Source: Hetaerina americana
Lineage: Eukaryota; Arthropoda; Insecta; Odonata; Calopterygidae
Assembly (NCBI GenBank): GCA_022747635.1
Contig: JAKTNV010000003.1
Span: 93,784,790-93,848,789, forward strand
Direction of reading: 5' to 3'
DNA: 64,000 nt
Position 1 is the first letter of the stretch, and each line of letters opens with the position of its first letter. The position numbers and the translations under genes are program-made. Under the pieces are notes generated by a model that saw only the letters and a program-made list of their open reading frames with translations, ran no database searches and was not told where the DNA came from. Shown here piece after piece: positions 13,105-25,375 of this stretch.

Positions 13105-14257
13105 CTGGAAAATGAAATGAGACGGGAATTTAGTACGAAAAGAGCATCAGACGACTACCGAATATGGCGTTGAAATTTCAATAACCGTGAATACGGACGA
13201 ACATCTTTGAACGAGACAAGCTCTACGCCAGCGATCCGCTGCATTCTTTCGCGGCGGAAGAGTAGGAATTACCACGGACGTGCCGCCACGCACTCAGGGG
13301 TCGTAAATGCCGATGTTTCTAAAAATCCTCCAGATTTGACAAGATTTCCAGAATGATAAACGCCATAAATATAACTCTGAACATGGTTATAAATTCGTAA
13401 CACGATAATACGCACACATGAACGGTTTCCCGTTGTGGCGCTGCCAAATTCCATGGCGTAATCGAACTTTTTGTATTAAATTTTACATAATCCTGGGTGT
13501 CATTCGATGATGGCGTCTATTTGCACTGATAAAAGAGACTTCAGATGAGGTCCTATCTTCCTCCTGGACTTCCCTGTCCGGTCGCTGTATTACGAATGAA
13601 GTTTGCTACTGCATCAAAAGAAGAAGGGTAGCAATCGCAAGAGTGGTAATTCTGTACCTGATGAATAAAAGAGAGAATCAGAAAGAGTTTAGGAAATCCG
13701 CGGACATCAAATGTAAGTCGCTCATTCTTCAGCTAATGAAAATTTGCTAAGAATCAAAATTAAATTTAAAGAGACTCACCGAAATAATTCTTTCATATGT
13801 TCACAATAGAGATTTTAAATAAATACAAGACTAGCTACAGCTGATAATTAATTATAATTGTTCTGGTAGCATTCAACAGTGTAAGAAAACCGGTGAAGGA
13901 TGATGTATTCCTAGCAAACAGATTACCTATTACTGATTACTTAAATATGGAAAATAACCGAGAGAAAAGACGATGCGTTTCCTCCTTCGGTGGATTTCTT
14001 CTCATCACAAGAAAATATAACAAATGAAATTAGTATTAAAATTTTTGACATTGTAATTTTTTTCTTGTTACTTAAATCATAAAGTAAGAGCTATGCTTTA
14101 AAGAACCGAAGGTGCTTCAATGTTAACGAACATGGCACACGAATAATGGCGTATTTACAGGAAATATTAGCCTAGGAGCCACTATTGGAAGTTTTAGCTG
14201 GTGGGGTCGTGAAATAAACATTAAAATTGAAGTATAAGATTGAGCTTATCATGGGAG

Positions 14258-15187
14258 TTGGGTTCGTCCGGAAAATAATTGTACTGATTTTTTCCCGCCG
14301 CTCCAGGCGGGCCCAGCACCGCTCTGACGGGCTGCGATTGGAGGGGGGTATGTTGGCAAGCGACGCTGAAAAAGGCAGTCGGCTCTGAGCTGTGGTGTAG
14401 TGAGGAGCTCTGTTAACGCGAACCTCCACGCTCGACCCACGTCACGGAACGCGATGCCGAAGTTTTTGGAGCAGCGTTATTCCATCAAATTTGCGGTAAA
14501 GCTTGGGAAATCGTCTACCGAAACTGTCGGTATGATTAACCAGGCTTACGGGGAGTCAGCCATGTCCAGAAACATGATCTTTCGGTGGCACAAGATGTTC
14601 GTGGAGGGCAGAGAAGAGGTCGACGACGAACCACGGCCTGGACGCCCATCAACGACACTCACCGACGAAAATGTGCGAAAAGTTCGCGATGTACTGAACT
14701 CTGATCGTCGTCTTAGTGTTCGGATGATAGCAGAGCAGTGTAATGTGCCAAAAACAATAGTGCACGAGATTAAAAACATCTGGCGAGCGATCAAAAACAT
14801 CTGGCGGCTGCATCACGACAATGCGCCGTCTCACACCGCGCTTGTCGTGTCGGACTTCTTGGCCAAGCACGGCGTGGCAACGCTGCCGCACCCGCCCTAC
14901 AGCCCGGACTTGGCACCACCGGACTTCTTTCTGTTCCCGAAGATAAAGAGGAGTTTGAAAGGAACGCGATACGGGACTTTGGACGCCGTCAAAGAGGCCG
15001 TGACGACGTGTCTTCGAGAGGTTCCCGATGATGCCTTCGCGGGAGCGTTCCAGGAATGGGAACGCCGCTGGAACAAGTGTATCGACTCACAAGGGTCCTA
15101 TTTTGAGGAATATTAGCTTAAGATATGTAACAGTGGAATAAATTTTTTTTCCCGAGCTCAGTACACTTATTTTCCGGACGAACCCTG
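14258..15187 (+). mobile_element. Internally deleted mariner-family (Tc1/mariner, DD34D) element
   Basis: The element is bounded by inverted repeats of about 28 bp. The left end reads GGTTCGTCCGGAAAATAATT and the right end is its near-perfect complement at 15158-15187, followed by TA. The outermost left bases have diverged, so the left TA duplication is not visible. Total length is about 930 bp against about 1.3 kb for full mariners, so roughly 0.4 kb is missing from the middle of the transposase gene. The inverted repeats could still be bound and mobilised by a related intact transposase. The element lies in the long intron of the minus-strand gene, in the opposite orientation. Confidence 0.85.
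14454..15116 (+). CDS. Mariner transposase, internally deleted but in frame (220 aa)
   Basis: Mariner transposases cut and paste DNA flanked by their inverted repeats using an N-terminal paired helix-turn-helix domain and a DD34D catalytic core. Here residues 1 to about 106 are the DNA-binding half. They include an AYGESAMSR / FRWHKMF helix region, the RPGRPS linker motif at about 61-66, and a second helix-turn-helix ending in TIVHEI. Residues from about 119 are the C-terminal catalytic half: HDNAPSH with the second Asp at 122, PPYSPDLAPPD with the third Asp at 157 (34 residues between), and a C-terminal YFE motif. The segment with the first catalytic Asp (normally in a VTGDE motif) is gone, so it should be catalytically dead. 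Usual length is about 345-350 aa. The junction carries a tandem KNIWRAI/KNIWR duplication (14772-14785 repeated at 14793-14806). Start chosen at MPKFLEQ; an upstream in-frame ATG at 14400 would add 18 residues. Confidence 0.8.
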   Translation: MPKFLEQRYSIKFAVKLGKSSTETVGMINQAYGESAMSRNMIFRWHKMFVEGREEVDDEPRPGRPSTTLTDENVRKVRDVLNSDRRLSVRMIAEQCNVPKTIVHEIKNIWRAIKNIWRLHHDNAPSHTALVVSDFLAKHGVATLPHPPYSPDLAPPDFFLFPKIKRSLKGTRYGTLDAVKEAVTTCLREVPDDAFAGAFQEWERRWNKCIDSQGSYFEEY

Positions 15188-18100
15188 TATTATAGAATGA
15201 TCAACGATTCTGTTTGCACATAAAACATCTGAAATTTTTAAATTACTTATATAACTTACATGGAGGCGAATCATAGATCCTGTGTGAAAATGCAAATGTC
15301 TCCTCATTAATTAAAATCTAAAATGCAAAGCATTATAGATCATAAGAAGGGGAATCATTAAATGATTCAGTGGATTCGCTTGCAAATGAAATAATCATGT
15401 AAAACTTGGTATCACCAGTGTAGCAGTTCAATTTGTTCTAACGTCATCAGCACACACTTCTTTCTGCAACTATGACCGGATTTCTGCATCAAGTATATAC
15501 AACTTTTCAATAAACTGCAGGAATTAAAGGAATTAGAAAATCAAAAAAATAAAAAGTACCTTGGCGAGGTAAAAGAGTTTTATCTAAGGTTTTAAATTAA
15601 GTGCAATAATCTTACATCCGACTGGAAGAAAATATAGTTAGTGACCAACACATACTCTATGAGATTGAAAAAAAATACGTTTTCAGGAAAGAGATATGTG
15701 ACAAATAAAACAAAAATAATTACATGGTAATGCAATTTTTGTTAATTTTTCGCTCAACTTTTTGGTCAATTTTCTTATGTTACACTGAAAAAATTGACTA
15801 AAATCGTAATTTGAGGCAACGTAAAAGTTCAACGTTTATTTTAATCTTACAAAGTTATCCAATTCAGACTCAATAATTCATTTTTGTTTGCTTCAAGACT
15901 AAAACTACTTAATAAAATTCCCCGTCAAACTATTGCTGGAGTAAATAACCTGAATGTAATTCTGCCACAAAAATGCCTGATTTTAATCAATTTTGGCCCT
16001 CCATCTTATGTCATGTGATTGAGCTGGATTCATAAGGACATCCGTGATGTGTCTTTACCAACTGTTTTATATTTAATGGAACAAATGAGAGGATGTAATT
16101 TCTTTCCACAATGTAAGCGCAATAGATGTAATTGTTAACTTAATTTGAACTTAAGGTCCCTAAAGGATTCATGCTAATTTTATTCTGATTCGCATTAAAG
16201 GACGGTCTTAATAATTTCAAGCAAGGAAGCCAAGCCAGAATATTCCCATCTCTCTCTCTCTATTCGTTTTCCTTTACTCAATCCCATCATGGAGTCAAAC
16301 CGCAGAATTAAATTACTCTTCAAGGATAAAGTGATCATTCGTCAGAAATAACTTTTACATTCCTGCGAGATGAGCAAGATCGCGACATCAGCAGAAGTAA
16401 CCACTACTGAGAAATAGTCTGGGTGGAGAAATTTACCAAGTAATTAGAGAAAGAAGTTTGGCAAATTTGAAATTCAAAATCAGACATAAATATATCATAA
16501 ATAATATTGAAGTTGTTACCAGAGGGAGATCTAAAACTTCTGTAGCGAATCATGGAGTATCACGTTTCTGAACCATTTATTACTCAATCTTCTGCACTAC
16601 GATACAACAATGAGATTTTCGCCATCAAGCGTATACTGCCACTCTTTTTCAACCCAAAATAGGAACTGAAAATATACTTTTATAGACATTGGAAGTCAAA
16701 AAAAAACAGCGCTCTAATTTAAAAATAATAAATGTTTGTACCACGACGATAACACATGGAAATAATCAATACGCTTAAGGGAGATGTTTCAAGGTTAATT
16801 AGGGTAATTCATTTCTGACTGCTGGAGTATAAAAGGAAGAAATATGACCAAGACATATAGGGTGTTTGCTGCATATCATCATACCAAGCATATGATGAGG
16901 GTGGTGGAGAGAGGGGATGTTTGGAGGATGGAATGTGAAGGAGAGCGGCTCGGCTAGCAATGGGTACGTCTCATTGTCAATACAAGTTTGCTGGGGAAGG
17001 GAACACGCAGGCGAGACACACGGAGGAGAAAGTAGCTCGTGTAGTTTCTCTCACTGAATCGATGGTGGTCATACGTCCTACGATATTGACTAATATTTGG
17101 CATAAGCCTTCGGTTTTCTGTCAATCTCAAATCTATTTAGTCTCAGCATTTACCTGACAATGGGAATAATGAATGCTGCTAAAACTGGTATCGAGCTTTT
17201 TTCAATCGATGCGTCGAGATCTTTAAATATGACAAATAATCCAGAACTAAGAATAAGATTTCAACTGAAATATAACAATAATTGATTTTTATTTTACGAG
17301 GATACATTTTGAATTAATCATTAAGCATAATTAAATATTATTGCTGAGAAATTTACGTTTTATCGTCTTAACTATCGGAATAAAAATCATAGCTTTGAGG
17401 TGACACAATGAGTAGTTGGAACTGTACAATTTCTCTTTAAAGCGAGTTATTATTTCAAGAAAAATCTTCAAAATATTTCGATTGCACTTGTAGTCATGAT
17501 TTTAATATTTAGTTTAGTCTCATGAGTACTTATTTTGTATGGATTGCAGTTATAATGAAAAATTTGTTTTGTATTACGAAATGAACATGAATATGATGAA
17601 ATTACCTACTGTCGTAATCAATTAACAAAATAATACGCAGAAGGAAAGCGATATGGAATTTATATTCTTGAAGAAGGAATTTTTTCGTTTGAAGAAGGAA
17701 TTATTTTTAAGAACAAAAAAGAGATGATATTATCACGAAAGTACCTGAGCATACTCTAGAAAACACCTATCAAGTGCGAATAAAATATTATCATTCTCTG
17801 CGTGTCTCTCTCATGGATGCAATAGGCTTTATTGATTGCCACAAGCCATAAATTTCACTCTACTGTTTACCTACTATGGTTGACCTTAAAACACTTGTAA
17901 GGCTAGAAGAAATGATCACAATAAAATGAAGTTACTTATGTCAAAATATTTTTTTTTAATGTTCATTCCTCGTATCACTTTCTCAAAAGAGTCCGACTAG
18001 ATACTTTCTAACATATACCACAAGGGCAGTCCGTAGGCTTTACAGCCACACTTTCCACACAGTAAATTGTACGCTAACCACGAAGGACGGGTTGAGACAT

Positions 18101-19788
18101 CGGACCAGCTTTATGACATTATAGCATCACTTTATGTTCTGTGTCATAAGTATTCCGCACGAGAACTACACGTATTTGCACTTTGAATTTGAGTATGTGC
18201 ATTCCCTGTCTCTCAGATGAGTTACAATTTTATTTTATTAGATACTTTTTAGTTGGTTAATATAGAATAATTAACATGGTATAGAATTAATCTGGTTAAC
18301 TTGTTCATTATGCGCAAGTCAATTAATGTAATTGAATTTTACACAAAATCAATTTGAGTTACTATTATTACATTTATTTAATAATCAATGAAGTTTGTCT
18401 GCGATTAGTTTTATTTACAGGATTATATATCAAAGAGCTTTTTCCATTGTAATATTTCATGGAATGTAAATGAATTGAAATATAGAGTGGAATAAAACCC
18501 AAAAAGATCGTTGTGGTATAGCAAAACACGATAGCAAGGTTTGCATCTCATCTGATGATTGTATATTATCATTTGAGGGAAATTTACATGCAGGGGTCTT
18601 TAGGATGCAAAAAACAAAATCCGCTAAAAAAATTTAAAAAATTACCACAATTGAAGGATTGTTATTGAAGAAGAAGATGTGAATTGAATTACATCTGGAT
18701 AAATCAACACAATACATGCTGAGCTCCCTGTTTCTGTAACTTTCCTAGATAGATATGGAACCGTTTACACAGGTATGTACCCTCGACAATTATTCCACAT
18801 TACCTAGATATTCACTTCTACTCATAGTATTTTGCAACGAAAGAGATAAAGGGCGAATTTTGTCTAGTTCACAAATTAACGTAGAACCTACTGAAATACG
18901 TGTCCGCTGACCGATTTCCATTTCTTTTCAAAGTCTTGGAAAAAGAAATCATACGACCTTTGAGATTCACGATCAACGACTTTTAAAATTTTCTAAAATA
19001 CCCTTCAGTCCATTGAAACTTTATTGTGCATCCAAGGTAATCGCCACGTCGAATGCCATGATGAAGCATTTCATGGGGAATCCGTCACGCACTGGCAGTC
19101 CGACGACAGCCCGGGGTAATTTACATGAGCATTGAACATGCACCGGGAATGGACGTCCGGTCCCAAACGGCGCGCTCCGCTCTCCGTCACGTAGTGAGTT
19201 CCGGTTTGCATCGTCATATCCCGAAAACCAGAAATCGGCGGACGGAAGCGGCCGGACCACGGATTGCGATGATTTTGGCGAATTTTCATATTCAAACGAT
19301 CGAGTGCGCGATCGAATTATACAGGTTACTCTGGGAGGGTGGGAGAGGCATGGATCTCATTACGAGTTCCCCAAATTGCTCGTCTAGGTCGTTTGGAGGA
19401 AGTCGCCGAGCAGACGGAAACCAAACAAATGAAATCGGGTCGTGCGATATCGCAATGCATCAACTGTAACGTGCGATGTCAACACGGAATCTCATCTCTA
19501 TGCCATCTCACCAAGCAATACGATTTACATGAGGAATTTTAACGTGTAACATTTATTCTGGCAACATATTAAAAATCTTTGGACTAATGTAAACAAATGA
19601 TCGCTTTAATGTAGTCAGATTCAAATTTTTTCCTCGTCTCAAATTATATGCACCATTCGAAATAGTTGGCATATTATCACTTGTGATAAAAATAACTTCC
19701 TCTATGCCGAGATAATGAGAAAAGAAATTTCATGTGAGGAATTCCTAAAAGATCGTCATCATCGAATTTTGAACCATTTCGAGTTTAC

Positions 19789-19832
19789 GTATGGACGATA
19801 TGTGACCATCCACTTGTGTATCGTCCATACGG
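19789..19832. repeat. 13-bp inverted repeat
   Basis: CGTATGGACGATA and its exact complement TATCGTCCATACG are separated by a spacer of under 20 bp. Confidence 0.7.
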
Positions 19833-20856
19833 AATCGAAACTGTTGGGAGCACGTGGCACTAGAAATGAACCTGAAAGCTGACTTTAATAGGCAAGGGTA
19901 GAGTTTTTACCTCAACTTAGCTACATCCATGACACAGGGTGTGAAATTCACGCGTCCTGAACACGTTGGGTGGCCAGTTTCTTGCCTAGTGCCACCTGCG
20001 GTTTCCCGTCAAGTTCTTACAACCTGAAAACCTCACGGGCTGGATTTAATGCGGGATTTCCCAAAGGCATTAGCCAGAATTTTGAATTAGAAACCTTTAA
20101 ATGTCAGTAGTCAAAGTTCTACCACACCATTCAATTTGATTATCCCTTAAACGTAAGTTAAAATATTTTCAAATGCTTCATTTAAAAACTGTTGCTCTCC
20201 CCAGAAGAATCCTCGGTCCGTCCACGCACTATGTGCTACGCGGGTATTTAAATTTGTTCGGGAGCATTCAATGGGATATGGTCCCATTGCCACCGCCTTC
20301 ATCGACATGAATGCACGTCGCATGGGCCTAGAATCGAAAAAGCTCTTGACCGTGAGATCAAAAGAAAACAGAGACGACTGGCAGTGTGAAAAACCCATCT
20401 TCACGCAGTTTTCTTGAAAAACCGAACAAGGCCACTCTTCCTCAGTAGAAAATACAGTGAAATAGGATGCGTGAGGCGAGGAGACGAATGCAAGAAACGC
20501 CTACTGAGCAATCCCACTACTGAGAAATGTTTCCTTGGTCGTCAAGCACTGCGGAGATACCAAAAAATTTTCGGACCACGAAACTCTTTCCTCCACCTCC
20601 TCCTAACATCAAAATGAAGAAATTTGTAAACATAATTATGAGCAGGATATATTGCACATTAATGGATTGAAGTTATTTTCAAAATATTGGATGAAATCTA
20701 AATCCGAGATAGCAAACAAAAGTAGAGGTGCGATTGCAGAGAACTCATCAGAAACTATGAAATCATAATGAGCAAATATTTGATCAACTTTGCCTTTTTC
20801 TTTTCCTCATTTTATATTTGCTCATCACGGATAAATAAAAAAAAATGCATTGATGA

Positions 20857-21062
20857 TTTATTTATTTAACGACTTTAATGGGTCGATATTGAGACTAATT
20901 CAGAGACTTAGTCCCTTCTTCCACCTAACTCTCATACAATGCAATGGAGACAATCACAAAAAATCATGCCCTAGGCGGAGGAAAATCCACCTGCTCGAGA
21001 CTCGAACGCACAATCTCTGGATAGGCAGGCGAGGGCTTTACTCCGCCTGCCACCGCGACCAA
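20857..21062 (-). mobile_element. tRNA-derived SINE, fourth family
   Basis: On the minus strand the head GGTCGCGGTGGCAGGCGGAG is followed by an imperfect B box (GCGTTCGAGTCTC, plus coordinates 20997-21009). The body ends in a TAAATAAATAAATC-like tail at about 20857-20870. That tail resembles the 3' end of the CR1/L2-like LINE at 4005, so the SINE may borrow that LINE's machinery. This link is inferred. Confidence 0.6.
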
Positions 21063-22443
21063 CACTTATAAAGAATATGTACAATAGAAAGGAAGTGAGG
21101 GCAACTCTATATCATATACACACAATGTAACCAGAATCCATACCCATGCAAATTTTGAAACTGGGTATACATACGTATGTAGCTGATACAGCAATACAAA
21201 TATTACGCCAATTAAAATATATGATTTCTGCTTGAGGATTTTAATAAGTATAACCTGAGAATGCCATGTGGAGTAGTGGTGCTGACTTGCTTTAACACAT
21301 TTTAAAAATAAACAGGAATAAAAAGCCGATTTTACACATTATAGAAAATTTATAATTCTTTTTTTTTAATGTAGGAGTATGCTCACTAAAAGAAATTGAA
21401 ATTGCATCGCCAACTAAATAGTATGAAAAACAGGGAAAGATATTCATGTTTTTGGAGTTACTTTAAATGATACAAGTTGTTCCATTTAATTTTCAGAAGT
21501 GGGAAAAAGAAAAGAGAGCGATTCAAACTTGAAAAATACCCTCTACCATCCAAGATATCTAGTTGAACGAGAAAAGAATTATTTTGTTGCTCACATAATT
21601 GTGTTAACGCCAAAGGAATGAAATCAAAATTCTATTAATATTTCCGCGTAGACTTTGAAATTTATTTCATAGCTTTTCTGAAAAATAAAATTTTCTAAAG
21701 TACCTGAATTGATTACTTGTCTTAGTTCAAACTATTTAGAAATGTTTATTGATACATATAGAAAACTACACATTTCTAAATGATGATAATAGACTCAAAA
21801 TGATCCTATGATTTAAAATAGACCAGAGGTAGGTGTAGAATACAATGCGGAATGTTGGGTTCAATCCATTCTCTCGTGCAACAGCTGTGAATCAGGTTAT
21901 GCACACTCGAAAAGAAAATGCTCGGCGCGTGCTTGATCACTGGCTTAATCATGCCCCCACAAAAACAATGACAAAGAGCATGAGAATTATTTAAGTCAAC
22001 AGCATTATGAGAGAAAATGGGCCGCGACCCAATAAACATGGGAAAGCAAGATGGGGGAAAGCAAAGGAAGGCATGAGCATATAGCTTCAACACTTTTTCA
22101 TTGAGAATAAGGTGCAAATTAAGGGAAATTCATTAAAATTTTGGCATGGACTCAGGTTGAAGGTAGATGAAAATCAAGAAACAATGGAGAAACTCAACGT
22201 TAAGTTTCGTAGAAAGGAGAAAAGGGTATTCCGAGGAGGATGATTAATTGCTATGGAAATCGCAGATTACAAGCATCGACATGAGTGTAAGGATTATTCC
22301 AAAACAGCGTTGGCATTTAGTCTCTCTCTCTACATATATGCACATATACGAGGGTATATTTGTTTATATTAAATTTAATAAGAGAGACTTAATGCGCACC
22401 AAAAACGTAATTATCATGACACAAGTCTTTTTTTCCTTAAATC

Positions 22444-22694
22444 TCGGTGATATCAGCCAAATTCTTCTATATATACTTTTACACATATTGGTAAAACAAC
22501 TCATTGGCATAACTATATTAACTAATAAATTAAAATTAAAAATTTTGCGAAAAATCATGATTATGGTGGTCATGTATTCACCGAAAATAAAAGGCTTTTA
22601 TGAGCGTTACATTTATATTTTTATTATTTTTAAAGTGGCTAATTATTACTTCAAATTTGAGTGTGTGTGTATACATATATCAATCATAAACACG
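22444..22694 (+). repeat. Left outer arm of composite inverted repeat
   Basis: A 251-bp segment repeated in inverse orientation at 23361-23611. Shared landmarks are TCGGTGATATCAGCCAAATTC near the outer end, AAAATAAAAGGCTTTTATGAG in the middle and CATAAACAC at the inner end. Arms are of equal length with moderate divergence. The chance ORF over this arm (22248-22862) is not a gene. Confidence 0.8.
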
Positions 22695-22748
22695 GTAATC
22701 AACTCAGTACAATATGTGCAAACACACACACATATATATATAAAATAT

Positions 22749-22795
22749 GTCCTTTTAAATGTTGATATTATATTTGTGTACTATTGTGCCGTCCC

Positions 22796-22798
<3 letters not shown>
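22749..22798 (+). repeat. Module with GTCCTTTTAAATGTTG and TTGTGCCGTCCC signature
   Basis: This 50-bp stretch is nearly identical to the reverse complement of 34343-34390, and related to 34840-34880 (inverse) and 58150-58197 (same strand). It is therefore part of a dispersed repeat family and lies just inside the left arm of the composite at 22444. Confidence 0.7.
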
Positions 22799-22839
<41 letters not shown>

Positions 22840-22852
22840 GTGTGTGTGTGTC
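22797..22852. repeat. (TA)n-(TG)n microsatellite
   Basis: A short TA run followed by about 45 bp of TG with one CG interruption. It ends where the second-family SINE begins. Confidence 0.95.
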
Positions 22853-23105
22853 GTGGGGGTAGAGTGATGGACTACTGAACGGAGGGTCCCGGGTTCAATT
22901 CCCAGGCAAGGCACTCTGGGCACCTGCAGCTCCACCTATGTGGAGCTATGTGATTTTTTCGGGTACCAGGTCTGCCTGGCATAACCGGCACAGGGAAAGG
23001 AACTGGCCCCCCATACCATGATGTGTAAATTTCACACGCCGTCGGGCTTAGTACTGGGTAAACTCTACCATCACCTACCAAACCGACCTTCTGGTTGATT
23101 ACTGT
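22853..23105 (+). mobile_element. tRNA-derived SINE, second family
   Basis: The head reads GGGGGTAGAGTGATGGACTA with a B box GGGTTCAATTCCC at 22891-22903. A body of about 200 bp follows, ending near GGTTGATTACTGTGTTTATA. A minus-strand copy of the 3' two thirds occurs at 57938-58062, which confirms it as a dispersed family. It starts immediately after a (TG)n tract and runs straight into the palindrome at 23110. Confidence 0.7.
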
Positions 23106-23109
23106 GTTT

Positions 23110-23319
23110 ATATCCATTACTAAAAAGAAAGAAAGACTCGTACTTTTCCACAGATTTTATTATACGGTACAACGCGTTTCACCGACTTGGGGCATCATCA
23201 GGTACATCGGGTACATCAGGTACGTACCTGATGATGCCACAAGTCGGTGAAACGCGTTGTACCGTATAATAAAATCTGTGGAAAAGTACGAGTCTTTCTT
23301 TCTTTTTAGTAATGGATAT
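23110..23319. repeat. 210-bp near-perfect palindrome with hammerhead-like core on each strand
   Basis: The 96-bp arms 23110-23205 and 23224-23319 pair with one mismatch around an 18-bp centre. Each arm, read outward from the centre, contains GTAC-CTGATGA (23228-23234 on plus; 23201-23195 on minus). Next come a GCC...GGT stem, then GAAAC, GCGTT and GTACC. The two GTAC blocks can pair as stem I of a type I hammerhead ribozyme; CTGATGA and GAAA are the invariant core boxes, and stem III would be only two base pairs. One unpaired base follows the first box, so activity is uncertain. Confidence 0.7.
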
Positions 23320-23360
23320 TAAATACTTCCATGAAGTGAAGCCTGAAACAATAGAATATA

Positions 23361-23603
23361 CTGTGTTTATGGTTGATACATGCATACACACACACACACA
23401 CAAATTTTGAGTAATAATTAGTGACTTTAAACACCATCAAAATATAAATGTAACGCTCATAAAAGCCTTTTATTTTCGGTGAATACACGACCACCATAAT
23501 AATAATTTTTCGCCTCTTTATTAGTTGATATATTTATTTCAATGAGTTGTTTTACCATTTTACCAATATGTGTGTAAGTATAAAAAAAGAATTTGGCTGA
23601 TAT

Positions 23604-23611
<8 letters not shown>
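23361..23611 (-). repeat. Right outer arm of composite inverted repeat
   Basis: Inverse copy of 22444-22694, ending directly at a (TA)n tract (23611-23670). A (CA)n expansion lies within its inner part. Confidence 0.8.

Positions 23612-23670
<59 letters not shown>
23611..23670. repeat. (TA)n microsatellite
   Basis: About 60 bp of pure TA abutting the outer end of the composite inverted repeat, followed by a short TG/CG run to 23698. Confidence 0.95.
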
Positions 23671-23675
<5 letters not shown>

Positions 23676-25375
23676 CTGTGTGTGTGTGCGCGCGAGTGTT
23701 TAAACATACACACAATATCTGCAATATCTTCCATGTTAGGAATGAAATGCTGAGAAATGTGCTATAATTTATGCTTACGATTTAACTTTTATGCACTATA
23801 TGTCATTTGTCGACTAAGGTAAGAATAGCCAGGTTATCTCAGCATTAAACCGCAAACGGAAAAAGCACAGGTAAGAGCTTCCGTTTTTCTCCTAATGTCA
23901 GAAATTATGCATTCACTTACATTCATTTACTCTAGTCTCTTTTGCAGCAATTCGCCATCTGACGCATTAGGACTTTAATGGAAACTCACTTTTTCAGAGG
24001 GAGCAGTCTCTCTTGACTCTTAATACGCCAAAGCCCAAACAGTTTTAATTAGACCGAATATTTTTTCCGCATTGTCCCTTTGTTTTGTGTGTTAGAGGAT
24101 AGTTATTCTTACCAGGTTTCGTTAACCTTTTCTAAGAGAAAATTGACATGTAATGGAGGAGCATGAATCTCATCTTACGGTAATCACATAATTATGAGTT
24201 TTCATAAGCATTCTATCAATAATGGGTGCTACCTAATGCTAAGAATTTATGATACATAAATAATAGAAGCGACTTACAGGGTAACATTTTGTTATATAAT
24301 CTGGGATGGTATTTGCATTTGAATTGAAGATAAAGCAACACTAAAATTTTATTTGAAGACCCAAGCAAGTCGTGTGCGCTTATTGGACCACTCAAAAATC
24401 TAACATTTGCTAAGAAATTCGACTTACCCAAGAGGGAGACATTTTAAAAAAACATCCCTTTTCATTAATATTACAGTACTAGTTTAGAGCGGGAACGATT
24501 TTTTTTGTGGGTAATGATTGATATACAACTAAATAGCATTTAGTGGTATATCAATCAATATCATTGGCCAGTTTATAGATATAATTTATAGCACGGGTGA
24601 CGATATCCGAGTTATAACCGAGGATACGTCTTAGGTCACCCCTGATGCGCCTCTAGCGATCAATCTGGTGTTTACTGCACTCCGTTGCGAGATGTCTCAC
24701 CTTTATGGGAGAGTTGCACTCAGAGTGTAAGAAATGTACGCTATTTTCACGGCCACAGACTGCACTGGCACACAACCATTGACCAGAATATTTATTATAT
24801 TTTTTTAATGACGGAAAAAAACAATGCCAAATGGAATATTTACGATGAGGAATGGCGGTGCTATACCATAATGCACGTTTTTTAAGCAGCTTGACGGGAC
24901 CATTGATGGAGAGAAGCTGGAGATTGCTCTACAGTAATCTAAATTAAGCTTACTTAAATTAAATGGTTAATTATTACGCCACGAGAACGTCACAATAAGC
25001 ATTTCCATGTTAATTGGAAAATGAAAATGGTATCATTGATGACGGACGAGCACAAACAATAAAATATTTACCATATTGTTATGAGTTAGTGCATGGACAT
25101 ATTATCCATGGCTTAGTATTTTAAATAGCAATTCTTATAAGTTTTCTGTATTTGCTACTGCCCTCACGTCAAGAACACGAACACGCGAATAAAACCAGGC
25201 CCGGCGTCAATATGAACTTCGAAGGAGATCGAATTGTAAACGGGAACACGATGGCCAAAACATAAACCATACATATTTTCATTGGATTATTCCTTACTTA
25301 TCCATTCGAGTCATGTATTTACCACCGTCAGTAGACATTCTGACTGAGCGAAGTTCTAAATGAAAGTTCGCGAAA

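Noticed and set aside
22248..22862. 204-codon plus-strand ORF
   Set aside because: It runs through an inverted-repeat arm, the 22749 module and a (TG)n tract (Val-Cys repeats), so it is not a gene.
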